A DNA stretch of 64,000 nucleotides from Paenibacillus stellifer. Lineage in GTDB: Bacteria > Bacillota > Bacilli > Paenibacillales > Paenibacillaceae. The stretch lies in contig NZ_CP009286.1 in NCBI RefSeq assembly GCF_000758685.1, positions 3,440,501 through 3,504,500 of the forward strand, given 5' to 3'. Numbering within the stretch: the stretch's first letter is position 1; each line of letters opens with the position of its first letter. A program made the translations under genes and the position numbers. This document shows, in pieces, positions 52,398-61,201 of the stretch. The notes beneath the pieces were generated by a model that saw only the letters and a list, made by a program, of their open reading frames with translations, was not told the DNA's origin and did not search any database.

Positions 52398-53228
52398 TTA
52401 TATCCCATGGGCATTATTGCCGTAAAATTCGGAAGGACTGATGCCCTCCGTCTTCTTGAAAATCCGGCTGAAATAGAACTCGTCCGAATAGCCGAGCGCC
52501 TGGGCTACTTCTTTGATCTTCTTGTCTCCGGTAAGCAGCATGTCCTTCGCTCTGTCCATCTTGAGCTTGTTGAAGAAGGCGATGACCGAGTAGCCGGTAA
52601 CCTCCTTGAACGAACGCGACAAATAAGTCGGCGCCAGCTGCACAAGCTCGGCAAGCTCTTGCAGCGTAATGCGTCCCTCCACCTTTTCATTCATATAGGC
52701 GATGACCTTCTCCACCTTGAGCGAGGCAGCATCCTGCTGGCGGCCCTGTCCCAGATTCCGGGTAATGGCAATCCACAGCTCCTGAAGCAGCACTCTGGCG
52801 ATCGCTTCAAAGCCCGGCCGCTTGGCGTTCCAGCAATCGATCAATTTGCCGAAGGCGTCCTCCACCTGGTAATAGTCATTCAGCTGCCCGGCAGGACGAA
52901 GCCCCAGGCTCGGTTCACCGCCCGCTATCTCCCACTCCTCTTCATGAAACGAGACGCGCGCATAATCGAAATGCACCGTCATGAAAGTGGGACGATTCGT
53001 AAGGTCCGGCTCCAGCACATGAGGGACACCGGGAGCTATATAATACAGCATTCCCGCCGCAATCGGATAAGTCTTGCCCCCAAGCTTAAAATCCCCCCGC
53101 CCTCCGGTCGTCAGCACAAGCTCATGATGTCCGAGAGTCCGGGCGAGTCTCCGCAAAGGCCTGGCACGCTCCCCGACCTTTCGGCCGTTGCAGTAATGGA
53201 TATGAAATACCAAATTCGAACAGTTCAT
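52398..53228 (-). CDS. AraC-family regulator with a cupin sensor domain
   Basis: A 276-residue regulator: N-terminal cupin (HHELVLTTGGRGDFKLGGKT, GMLYYIAPGVPHVLEPD) and C-terminal AraC domain (LQELAELVQLAPTYLSRSFK, VAQALGYSDEFYFSRIFKKT). Such proteins commonly control carbohydrate genes, but no target can be named. ATG 53228 (MNCSNLVFH) follows GGAGGAGC closely; upstream ATGs at 53240-53243 are alternatives. Confidence 0.9.
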   Translation of the reverse strand: MNCSNLVFHIHYCNGRKVGERARPLRRLARTLGHHELVLTTGGRGDFKLGGKTYPIAAGMLYYIAPGVPHVLEPDLTNRPTFMTVHFDYARVSFHEEEWEIAGGEPSLGLRPAGQLNDYYQVEDAFGKLIDCWNAKRPGFEAIARVLLQELWIAITRNLGQGRQQDAASLKVEKVIAYMNEKVEGRITLQELAELVQLAPTYLSRSFKEVTGYSVIAFFNKLKMDRAKDMLLTGDKKIKEVAQALGYSDEFYFSRIFKKTEGISPSEFYGNNAHGI

Positions 53229-53371
53229 TTGCTCCTCCATCAATTCCCGGATTACATCTTAATGCAATTCGCCATCCCGCCTTATGTTCCTTTTATTCGG
53301 GCAGATCTTGCTTATCCCGCACAAAGAACAAGAGATGCCTCGCGGCATCTCTTATTGTTTATTTCGATATG

Positions 53372-53920
53372 TTATTGGACGATTTCCAAAGCTACGGGCT
53401 GTGCGGTAGCCAAATGCTCAATATAAGCTTTCCGGCTCGCAGCCAGTTGCTCATCGGTCACATTTCGCGCGTCATTCAGAATGAACGGAGGCAAATAGCT
53501 CGCAAGGACATGATAAGCCAAAGCTTGAATCGGCTTGGTGTAATCATGCAGGGTGAAGAGATTGTAGGCGCCTGGCTGGTACGAATCCGCAGGACCGCCC
53601 GTCGAAATGGCGATTCCGATTTCCTTGCCGCTGAGATGCTCACCGCCAGGGCCGTATGCCCAGCCTAGTTCCAGCACCTGATCGAACCATTGCTTGAGCA
53701 GTGAAGGTGTGCTGTACCAATATAACGGGTATTGAAAAATAATCCGGTCATGGCTGTCCAGCAGCTGCTGTTCCCGCCGGACATCGATGGCTCCATCCGG
53801 ATAAATCCCGTACAGCGAATGAATCGTAACATTCTCCTGAGCTTGCAGCTCCTCCGCCCATGAGCGGTTGATCCGGGAAGCTTGCAAATCCGGGTGAGCG
53901 ATGATCACCAGTGTTCTCAT
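53372..53920 (-). CDS. NAD(P)H dehydrogenase (quinone), flavodoxin-like (YwrO/KefF type)
   Basis: A 182-residue FMN-dependent oxidoreductase: MRTLVIIAHPDLQASRINRS, DRIIFQYPLYWYSTPSLLKQ, WFDQVLELGWAYG and GIAISTGGPADSYQPG are the hallmarks of the MdaB/KefF/YwrO family. It is 26 bases downstream of the aldo/keto reductase gene and co-transcribed; together they suggest quinone or aldehyde detoxification under the divergent LysR regulator. Confidence 0.93.
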   Translation of the reverse strand: MRTLVIIAHPDLQASRINRSWAEELQAQENVTIHSLYGIYPDGAIDVRREQQLLDSHDRIIFQYPLYWYSTPSLLKQWFDQVLELGWAYGPGGEHLSGKEIGIAISTGGPADSYQPGAYNLFTLHDYTKPIQALAYHVLASYLPPFILNDARNVTDEQLAASRKAYIEHLATAQPVALEIVQ

Positions 53921-53946
53921 AAATTCTCCTCCTATCCAGACTCTGC

Positions 53947-54813
53947 TTATATCAAATTGGACAGCTCGGTGAAATCCGCGTCGCTAAGCGTAATACCAGC
54001 TGCTTCGATATTCTCTTCCAAATGCGCCACAGACGAAGTGCCGGGAATTGGCAGCGTAACCTTCGAGCGCTTCAGCAGCCAGGCAAGCGCCAGCTGCGAA
54101 GGCTTCGCGCCAAGCCGCTTGGACAGCGTATCCAGCTTGCCGCCCTCCTTCGCCAGAGCGCCAGTCGCGAGCGGGAACCAGGGAATGAAGGCCAGGTTAT
54201 GGGACTCGGCGTACTCCAGAACCGGCTCGGCGGTACGCTGGGATAAGTTGTACAGATTTTGAACGGATACGATTTTGGCGTATTGGCTCGCTTCCTCCAG
54301 CTGCTCTACCGACACTTCGCTAAGGCCGATATGCCGGATCTTCCCTTCCTGCTGAAGCAGGGTCAGCTCGCCCAGCTGCTCCGCAAGCGGAACCTTTGGA
54401 TCGATCCGGTGCAGCTGTAACAGGTCAATCGTCTCCAGGCCGAGGTTGCGCAAATTCAGTTCCGTCTGCTGCCGCAAATATTCCGGACGGCCTACCGGAC
54501 GCCAGTCATTCGGGCCCGAGCGGGTCAGACCTACCTTGGTTGCGATAATCAGTCCGTCGCGGTAAGGATGCAGCGCCTGCCGGATGTATTTGTCCGCGAT
54601 GAACGGACCGTAGGAATCCGCGGTATCGATGAAATTAACGCCGAGCTCTACCGCGCGCTGCAGCACCCGCACCGCTTTTTCGGGATCACGGGGCTCTCCC
54701 CAAATACCGGGACCTGTCAGCTGCATGGCGCCATAGCCCAAACGGTTCACCTTGAGATCGCCGCCGATTGTGAACGTGCCGGATTCGTCTGCCGCTCTGT
54801 TGTTAACTGTCAT
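53947..54813 (-). CDS. Aldo/keto reductase
   Basis: A 288-residue NADPH-dependent reductase: RLGYGAMQLTGPGIWGEP, FIDTADSYGPFIADKYIRQA (catalytic Asp, Tyr), IIATKVGL (Lys), DLLQLHRID (His), SVQNLYNLSQR and LTLPIPGTSS-like VTLPIPGTSSVAHLEEN. ATG 54813 follows GGGAGGATTGAGC. Divergent from the LysR gene, 132 bases apart. Confidence 0.95.
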   Translation of the reverse strand: MTVNNRAADESGTFTIGGDLKVNRLGYGAMQLTGPGIWGEPRDPEKAVRVLQRAVELGVNFIDTADSYGPFIADKYIRQALHPYRDGLIIATKVGLTRSGPNDWRPVGRPEYLRQQTELNLRNLGLETIDLLQLHRIDPKVPLAEQLGELTLLQQEGKIRHIGLSEVSVEQLEEASQYAKIVSVQNLYNLSQRTAEPVLEYAESHNLAFIPWFPLATGALAKEGGKLDTLSKRLGAKPSQLALAWLLKRSKVTLPIPGTSSVAHLEENIEAAGITLSDADFTELSNLI

Positions 54814-54945
54814 GCTCAATCCTCCCTTTTTCGATTGAAATACACGGTTCTTAAATGTTAGTTTACAGCAATTTACACATCACGTAAAATGAATAGAAAT
54901 GATGTTATGATTCACTCTTACAGATAGTTAGAAGGAGCTGATTGT

Positions 54946-55854
54946 ATGGAGAGCAGCGAGCTGCGAATTTTCCGTGCGGTAGCGGCGGAAGGCAGCATTA
55001 CGAAAGCAGCGGCCAGCCTCGGCTATGTGCAGTCCAATGTAACGACCCGAATCCAGCAGCTGGAGGCGGAGCTGGGAACGCCCCTGTTCTATAGACAGCG
55101 GGGAATGGTTCTGACTCCGGCTGGCGAGAAGCTGCTAACCTATGCCGAGCAGATTCTGCATTTGCTGGATGTTGCTTCCCGCTTCTTAAGCGAACCCGAC
55201 ACTCCTTCCGGTTCACTGGCCATTGGCACGTATCACAGCATTTCTTCCCTGCATCTGCCGAACGTGCTGGCGGAGTATCATCACTCCTATCCGGATGTGG
55301 ATTTGTCGCTGTTCACGGGATCGGCGGACGATCTTCTGTACAAAGTGCTTCATTATGAGCTGGACGGTGCTTTTGTGAAGCTTCCGTCTCTGGATAACGA
55401 CGATTTGATTAAAGAGCTTGAGTTCAAGGAAGAGCTTGTCATCGTCTCCCGTCCCGAGTATAAAGAGGCTCAAAGCGTATATGGCAGACCTTTTCTCATG
55501 AGCTCGGACGGCTGCCCAAATCGGAATCAGCTGGAGCGCTGGCTGAAGTTCAACGGCGTCAGCAAGGTCCGCTATATGGAATTCAATCATGTGGACTCGA
55601 TTATTCAGGGCGTGCTCGCCGATCTGGGCGTCTCCTTCATTTCCCGTTCCTCCATTAAGCATTACGAGGATAAGGGATTGTTGAAATCTTTTCCCGTACC
55701 GGCCCAGTTCAGCTCGACCCGCACCTTCTTCATCCGGCGCAGAGGCGCCGTGAAGACCGAGGCTCTGTCCCGATTTATCGACTTGATTCATAGCGCGAAG
55801 GCGTATTCAGTTCCTTTAGCCGTCCAGCCGGAGTGGAATGAAATCAGTATGTAA
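54946..55854 (+). CDS. LysR-family transcriptional regulator
   Basis: A 302-residue LTTR: N-terminal winged helix (LRIFRAVAAEGSITKAAASL, GYVQSNVTTRIQQLEAELGT, PLFYRQRGMVLTPAGEKLL) and a periplasmic-binding-like effector domain with GSLAIGTYHSISSLHLPNVL. Being divergent from the aldo/keto reductase-quinone reductase pair, it probably controls them. The start follows GAAGGAG. Confidence 0.95.
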   Translation: MESSELRIFRAVAAEGSITKAAASLGYVQSNVTTRIQQLEAELGTPLFYRQRGMVLTPAGEKLLTYAEQILHLLDVASRFLSEPDTPSGSLAIGTYHSISSLHLPNVLAEYHHSYPDVDLSLFTGSADDLLYKVLHYELDGAFVKLPSLDNDDLIKELEFKEELVIVSRPEYKEAQSVYGRPFLMSSDGCPNRNQLERWLKFNGVSKVRYMEFNHVDSIIQGVLADLGVSFISRSSIKHYEDKGLLKSFPVPAQFSSTRTFFIRRRGAVKTEALSRFIDLIHSAKAYSVPLAVQPEWNEISM

Positions 55855-55884
55855 GCACTTTTGTGGACATACGGAATGTAAAAA

Positions 55885-55912
55885 GGGCGCTAACCCTCGG
55901 TTAGCGCCCCTT
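55885..55912. terminator. Bidirectional terminator
   Basis: A perfect 11-bp stem, GGGCGCTAACC and GGTTAGCGCCC, with CTC loop, between the convergent LysR and amylase genes; T-rich on the plus side, and AAAA upstream gives T on the minus side. Confidence 0.9.
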
Positions 55913-55953
55913 TGCATTGAATTGATTCATCAAACGTAGCTGTTCAGATAAAC

Positions 55954-58900
55954 TTAAGGCTTGGTCGTCGTAATCACGCCGTCTTTGATCCACGAATTCT
56001 GGGTAACCAGATATCCGCGCTGCTGGGAAGCAGGGGTCTGCTGGCCGTTTGAATTGAAGATCACGTAGGCTTGACTCCAGTTGCTGATCGTGTAGGAATA
56101 CCAGCCGTCGCCCTCACTCGTCATCGCGCTGCCCGGCCAAGCGCCTCCGGTCTTCGTTGGCGAGACAGAATCATCGTAGTAATAGATGTTCGGCGTTCCC
56201 CAAGCGGACGGCTTATAGAAATGTACGGTGAACGATGGCGTAGTCTGCTTCGTGAAAGTGAAGGTCTTGGTCGTTGTCTTGCTGGCGTTAGCAGCCGTAA
56301 CGGTCAGCGTATAGACTGTTCCGGACGCCGCACCCGCTCCGAGCGTAACTTTCTGTCCCGAAGCGAGCGAAGCGGAAGCACTGTCGTTCAGCGTATACGA
56401 AGCCGAAGTGGCATTGCTGTAAGTTACGGTAACATCCAGGCTATCTGTCGTAAATGTGCCTTCCGCCTTATCGATCGTAATCGTCGGCGCTGCCACATCC
56501 GGGTTGGACGTAGTAATCACGCCGTCCTTGATCCACGATTCTCCGGAAACGGAGTATCCCGCCTGCTGGGCCGCAGGAACCTGATTGCTTCCGGAGTTAA
56601 AGATGACCTTGGCCGTGCTCCAGCCCGAAATGGAATACGAATACCAGCCGTTGCCTTCACTGGTCATCGCAGCTCCCGGCCATGCTGCTCCGATCTTCGT
56701 CGGCGTTACGGTGTCGTCGTAGTAATAAATGTTCGGCGTTCCCCAGCTGGACGGTTTGTAATAGTGAACGGTAAGAGCCTGAGCCGTCTGCTTCGTGAAC
56801 GTGAAGGTCTTGGTCGTCGTCTTGCTGGCGTTGGAAGCCGTGACGGTCAGCGTATAGGTCGTTCCGGAAGCTGCGCCAGCTCCAAACGAAATTTTCTGTC
56901 CTGAAGTGAGCGAAGCGGAAGCGCTGCCATTCAGAGTGTACGAAGCCGAAGTAGCATTGCTGTAAGTTACGGTAACATCCAGACTGTCTGTAGTAAATGT
57001 GCCTTCCGCCTTGTCGATGGTGATCGTCGGCTCGACGACATCCGGGTTGGACGTATAAATGACGCCGTCCTTGATCCAAGATTCACCGGTAACGGAGTAT
57101 CCCGCCTGCTGGGCGGCTGGCATCTGATTGCTGCCCGAGTTGAAAATGACCTTGGCCTTTGTCCAGCCTGCAATGGAATACGAATACCAGCTGCCCGTTT
57201 CGCTTGTCATTGCTGTTCCCGGCCATGCTGCTCCAATCTTCGTCGGCGTTACAGTGTCGTCGTAGTAATAAATATTTGGAGTTCCCCAACTGGATGGTTT
57301 GTAATAATGGACAACGAGCGCGGCATTGGGGTCGGTTTTGACATACGTAAAGGTCTTGACCGTCGTGCCTGCGGCATTGGCTGCCGTTACCTTCAGCGCA
57401 AAGGAGGTGCCAAAGGCAGCGCCTGCGCCGAGATTAACGGATGTGTTGGACGAAAAAGATACCGGTGTTCCATTGTTAACCGAATAACTTGCGCTATCTG
57501 CATTCGTTACGCTGACATTCACCGCGAGTGAGTCAGTAGTAAAGGCGCCTTCAGCCTTATCGACTGTAACGGTAGGAACAGGCTGGACCGCGTTGTACAG
57601 GACAGCGATTTTGCCTCCGCCGAGGTTGCCGGTAATTTTACCGCCTGATACAGTGAAGGTTCCGCCTGCACTTGCCTTGTTCACATAAGTTCCGTCCGCC
57701 AGGCTCGTCGGGGAATTGATGGAGGCGTCACCGCCAAGATTAACGATCGTCGTACCGACGGTACCACGGTCAACCAGCAAAATCTGGCTGCCCTGCGTTC
57801 TCAAATACTCAGTCTGTCCAACCATGGCATTGTGGAATTTATTGACGGCGGCGATATCCGGGTCCTGCCACAGTGTGCTGCCGGTCTGTCCCAGAGCAGT
57901 GCCGAACTTGCCGCTGCCGCCCGGACGGTCAAAGAACAGGGAAGTTGTCTGGGCGCGGGACGCGATAATCGCCCAGCCCGTCTTGATCTGCCAATCATTC
58001 AGTCCGGTCGATTCATTGCTGTCGTTGGCATAGGTATCATGGGATTCAACCCAGGTGACGAGCTTGGTCGGGCTAACGTTGTTCGCATCGTAGGACAGAG
58101 CCGAGCTGGCGTTGACCGTCGTGCCGAAGCCTACCGCATTGCGGATATTATGGCCGTAGTTGGGAGCTGCAAGATTGATATAGTTGGCGTAATCCGCAAA
58201 ACGGTCCGCCCCGCCCTGCAGAACTTCCCCGTAGATGTACAGGTTCGAACGGTTGTTCAGCGAACCCAGTACACGGGTCCAGAAGTTGGAGCCTCCGGAA
58301 TCGTCCGGCAGCTCGATATGCTTGGCGGCGTCGAACCGGAAGCCGTCGGCACCGAGCGAGACAGCATCATTCAGGAACGAGATGACCATGTTCTGCAGAT
58401 CCTGATTGCCCGTGTTCAGGTCGGGAAGGCCGATGCCCCATTGGGTAACCTGCCAGCGATTATTGTAATCGCTAATACCTTTGGCTTCATGCCAGAAGCT
58501 CGAATTGTTCCGCATAACCGGATCGACATTGGATGCCGGCGTATAGGTCAGGCTGCCGCCGCCTGCATTGGCGGTATGATTGGCAACCACATCCACGATA
58601 ATGCTGATGCCGTATTTGTCGGCTTCCGTGCACAGCTGCTGGAACTGGTCACGGGAGCCAAGCTGCGTGTTGCCTACAGAGAAATAGGTCGGCTGATAGA
58701 GCAGCCACCACTTGCTTCCCTCCGTCGAAGACTCCTTCGTGGGTTGGATCGGTGAAGTCTGAATCGACTTGAAGCCCGCGGCTGCTATTGCCGGAAGATT
58801 ATTTTTAATATTGTCGAATGACCAGTTCCATGCATGAAAAATAACGCCGTCCGATGTCTTCGCAGGCAGTCCATAGTCGGCAGCAGCCGCCTGGACAGTT

Positions 58901-59010
58901 GGAACGCTTACAAAAGAGCTTTGACCAGGAGTTACCGGGAATCCGAGAGTCTGAAGCAGCAGAACAGCAAACAGCAGAGTACTGAATAACGGTTTAATTC
59001 TCTTCTTCAT
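55954..59010 (-). CDS. Secreted alpha-amylase with three C-terminal starch-binding modules
   Basis: A 1018-residue GH13 enzyme that hydrolyses starch outside the cell. Signal peptide at the N-terminus (MKKRIKPLFSTLLFAVLLLQ). Catalytic barrel (about 45-430): VDVVANHTAN, GFRFDAAKH (nucleophile), YIYGEVLQGG (acid/base), WVESHDTY. After domain C come three tandem units, each an Ig-like module (TVDKAEGAFTTDSL...) plus a CBM26-like module (HYYKPSSWGTPNIYYYDD...). The CBMs are encoded near 57050-57315, 56500-56775 and 55960-56230, and the first two are nearly identical at DNA level. The start follows AAGGGG. Confidence 0.95.
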   Translation of the reverse strand: MKKRIKPLFSTLLFAVLLLQTLGFPVTPGQSSFVSVPTVQAAAADYGLPAKTSDGVIFHAWNWSFDNIKNNLPAIAAAGFKSIQTSPIQPTKESSTEGSKWWLLYQPTYFSVGNTQLGSRDQFQQLCTEADKYGISIIVDVVANHTANAGGGSLTYTPASNVDPVMRNNSSFWHEAKGISDYNNRWQVTQWGIGLPDLNTGNQDLQNMVISFLNDAVSLGADGFRFDAAKHIELPDDSGGSNFWTRVLGSLNNRSNLYIYGEVLQGGADRFADYANYINLAAPNYGHNIRNAVGFGTTVNASSALSYDANNVSPTKLVTWVESHDTYANDSNESTGLNDWQIKTGWAIIASRAQTTSLFFDRPGGSGKFGTALGQTGSTLWQDPDIAAVNKFHNAMVGQTEYLRTQGSQILLVDRGTVGTTIVNLGGDASINSPTSLADGTYVNKASAGGTFTVSGGKITGNLGGGKIAVLYNAVQPVPTVTVDKAEGAFTTDSLAVNVSVTNADSASYSVNNGTPVSFSSNTSVNLGAGAAFGTSFALKVTAANAAGTTVKTFTYVKTDPNAALVVHYYKPSSWGTPNIYYYDDTVTPTKIGAAWPGTAMTSETGSWYSYSIAGWTKAKVIFNSGSNQMPAAQQAGYSVTGESWIKDGVIYTSNPDVVEPTITIDKAEGTFTTDSLDVTVTYSNATSASYTLNGSASASLTSGQKISFGAGAASGTTYTLTVTASNASKTTTKTFTFTKQTAQALTVHYYKPSSWGTPNIYYYDDTVTPTKIGAAWPGAAMTSEGNGWYSYSISGWSTAKVIFNSGSNQVPAAQQAGYSVSGESWIKDGVITTSNPDVAAPTITIDKAEGTFTTDSLDVTVTYSNATSASYTLNDSASASLASGQKVTLGAGAASGTVYTLTVTAANASKTTTKTFTFTKQTTPSFTVHFYKPSAWGTPNIYYYDDSVSPTKTGGAWPGSAMTSEGDGWYSYTISNWSQAYVIFNSNGQQTPASQQRGYLVTQNSWIKDGVITTTKP

Positions 59011-59106
59011 GTCATACCCCTTACCTATTATATTTTTACCCGCTTTCCTTGCGGAGAGCGTGAGTAAATGAGAGGAATAAAAACTGACTTCTTATAACAA
59101 TATATA

Positions 59107-59120
59107 TATACGTTTGCACA
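59107..59120. promoter_or_regulatory. Half-conserved LacI/CcpA-type site upstream of the amylase gene
   Basis: TATACGTTTGCACA carries the ACGTTTGC half of the palindrome at 59232-59251. It lies about 100 bases upstream of the amylase start, where it could overlap the promoter. Confidence 0.45.
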
Positions 59121-59231
59121 AATGAGTCTACGAGATTTATTCAAATTCCAGTTTCAGCTCTCCGGATAAAAATCCACATCGGTTCAATTGCTCACGGGCT
59201 GCACCGAAACGCCTACTTTATGCAATTCCAG

Positions 59232-59251
59232 TTGCGCAAACGTTTGCTCAA
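59232..59251. promoter_or_regulatory. LacI/MalR-like operator TTGCGCAAACGTTTGCTCAA
   Basis: A 12-bp perfect palindrome GCAAACGTTTGC with near-symmetric flanks, about 230 bases upstream of the amylase start. The sequence matches the known type of maltose/maltodextrin LacI-family operators of Firmicutes. No LacI gene is in the window. Confidence 0.6.
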
Positions 59252-59566
59252 TATTCAAAAAATAACTTCCCGCGATCACGGCGGAAGCGCTGTCAAGACG
59301 AATCATGGTGAAATTAGTCTTATTATGCCATTGCATGTCGAAACCGTCAATAGATCTTGTTGATCTCATTGATGACAGGACTATATTCCTATTCTCCACT
59401 TCTGCCCCTCTGCCGGGACAGGACTGTGGATGGCAGCAGCTGAGGCCGGCATTGGAATCGCAATCTCTCACCATCCTTTAACCATTTTTGCGAATTCCGA
59501 AAATATTCTCTTAATCTTTCTCTTCTACGATAGGAGAGGACTTAACCACTTACAGGAGGAGGAAAC
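59252..59566. other. Intergenic region between the amylase and the phosphatase remnant
   Basis: I see no supported gene. An open frame on the minus strand (59184-59474) overlaps the operator palindrome, has no ribosome site and no recognisable domain. Confidence 0.4.
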
Positions 59567-60042
59567 ATGAAATCGGGGAAACTGTCTGGTATTAAATCTG
59601 TACACTCTCGACGAATAAAAAAGGCTTCTTCCTCATGGTTGAAGAAGAAGGCACTGATGAATTCGCCCATAAGAACAACGCGAAAATGACGATCAAATCC
59701 GGCCAGGAGCTGGACAAGGCCGTTCAAGTCGCCAAAAATTTCGCAAGCAAAAATCCTGATACACTTGTGCTCGTCCTGGCTGACCATGAAACCGGCGGTT
59801 TCTCCATTGAGGAAGTCAACGCCGACGACGAATCCGGCGACGGCATTTCCAAGGAAGACGGTCCTTTCGCAATCGCGAATTCCAAGCTGAATTTCGTTGT
59901 AGACTGGACAACCTCCGGCCACACCGCCGTTGACATTCCGGTTACCGCTACGGGACGTAATGCCAACCTGTTCACCGGCATCTTCGAGAACATCGAAGTC
60001 TTCGACAAGCTGATGCAGTCGATGGGACTTAAAGCCAAGTAA
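59567..60042 (+). pseudogene. Alkaline phosphatase with a large internal deletion
   Basis: A strong site AGGAGGAGGAAAC and an ATG at 59567 begin a frame (MKSGKLSGIKSV...) that breaks within about 35-50 bases. A second frame then reads LSTNKKGFFLMVEEEGTDEF and continues to 60042 with the family C-terminus: TLVLVLADHETGG (metal Asp-His) and VDWTTSGHTAVDIPV (metal His). The catalytic Ser and first metal sites, some 300 residues, are missing. Probable former phoA/phoB-type gene; non-functional as read. Confidence 0.82.
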
Positions 60043-60069
60043 CAACGGCTTCGGCTTCATAACGAACTG

Positions 60070-60110
60070 AACGGGCTCTTCTCCGCTTTCTGGCGGAGAG
60101 AGCCCGTTTT
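60070..60110. terminator. Bidirectional terminator
   Basis: AACGGGCTCT and AGAGCCCGTT pair at the base with CTCCGC/GGCGGAG above; T run on the plus strand. Confidence 0.88.
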
Positions 60111-60136
60111 GCTGCTTAACCATTCCCGTAGGCCGT

Positions 60137-61021
60137 TTATTCCACACCTTCCCTTGTATTTACCGGAATCCATATCTCGCTTCGGTATTTTGGTGAAGAT
60201 GTATCCTTGCTTTCGTTCCACAGCATTTCCGGTCCCTCCGCCTGCTGATAAGAGGAAGCCGGGAACCACTCCGAATAGATCCTTCCCCAGACATTCTGCA
60301 GGGCATCCGGGAACGTGCCGACCGCTTCGAAGACCGCCCACGTTCCGGCAGGCACCTCCAGCGCGGCTAAATCTTTGGGAACTTCGCCTTCAGTTGCAAC
60401 ACCGATATAATGATCCAGCTCGCCCTTCTCCTCCATCCGGCCTTCCGAGAAGTTCGTTGAGGCGCTGATCAGGCCATGCGGGGCAGTGTTTGACAAAGAT
60501 TTCAGCCTCTCTATGGCGGGCAGGTCCAGGCTCTGCCACATCTCCGCAATATCGGGATTCACTCCGCTGAATACGATGGGAACTCTCCTATAGATCCCGG
60601 CAATGCGGAAGGCCTCCTTCTCCTCTATCCGATACTTCATTTCGCTTCCTCCTCTGATACTCAATTGAAATGTCATTCGGGGCCAGGCTTTAAGCGGCTG
60701 CCCCTTGCTTCTGGCCTCTGACGGCGCCAAACCATGAAACTGCTGGAACGCTTTGGCAAAAGCATCCGGAGATTGATACCCATACTTCAGCGCAATATCA
60801 ATGATTCGGGCCGGGTTGTACTGAAGCTCGAATCCCGCGAGCGTCAGGCGTCTTCGGCGGATATATTCCGAGAGCGGAATCCCGGACAAGAAGCTGAACA
60901 TCCGCTTGAAGTGATAATCCGTGCACAGCGCAAGCCTGGCCGCCTCTTTGTAGTCAATGTTCTCCGTCAGCCGATCTTCGATATAAGCCATCGCTTGATT
61001 CATGCCTTCCAGCATATTCAT
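60137..61021 (-). CDS. AraC-family regulator with a GyrI-like effector domain
   Basis: A 294-residue regulator of the Rob/SoxS-GyrI type: N-terminal AraC domain ([60 protein letters not shown]) and C-terminal GyrI-like domain ([25 protein letters not shown]). These sense amphipathic drugs or small ligands. ATG 61021 follows AAGGAGGGGACTGA. Confidence 0.92.
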   Translation of the reverse strand: MNMLEGMNQAMAYIEDRLTENIDYKEAARLALCTDYHFKRMFSFLSGIPLSEYIRRRRLTLAGFELQYNPARIIDIALKYGYQSPDAFAKAFQQFHGLAPSEARSKGQPLKAWPRMTFQLSIRGGSEMKYRIEEKEAFRIAGIYRRVPIVFSGVNPDIAEMWQSLDLPAIERLKSLSNTAPHGLISASTNFSEGRMEEKGELDHYIGVATEGEVPKDLAALEVPAGTWAVFEAVGTFPDALQNVWGRIYSEWFPASSYQQAEGPEMLWNESKDTSSPKYRSEIWIPVNTREGVE

Positions 61022-61201
61022 TCAGTCCCCTCCTTCCCTTGCTTCCAGAATAGCAGATTGTATGTAGGCCGACCCGTCACCAGGCGATCACGTTTGGCGG
61101 GGTTCTGGCGATTTTTAGATAAGCGCTCTAGTGCAGTTGCCTTATAAAAAGACCCCGCAGCCCAAGTCTGCGGAGTCCTCTGGAGTCTTATTCGGGGCAG
61201 C

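Noticed and set aside
59184..59474. 96-codon minus-strand frame upstream of the amylase
   Set aside because: No ribosome site, no recognisable domain, and it contains the LacI-type palindrome.
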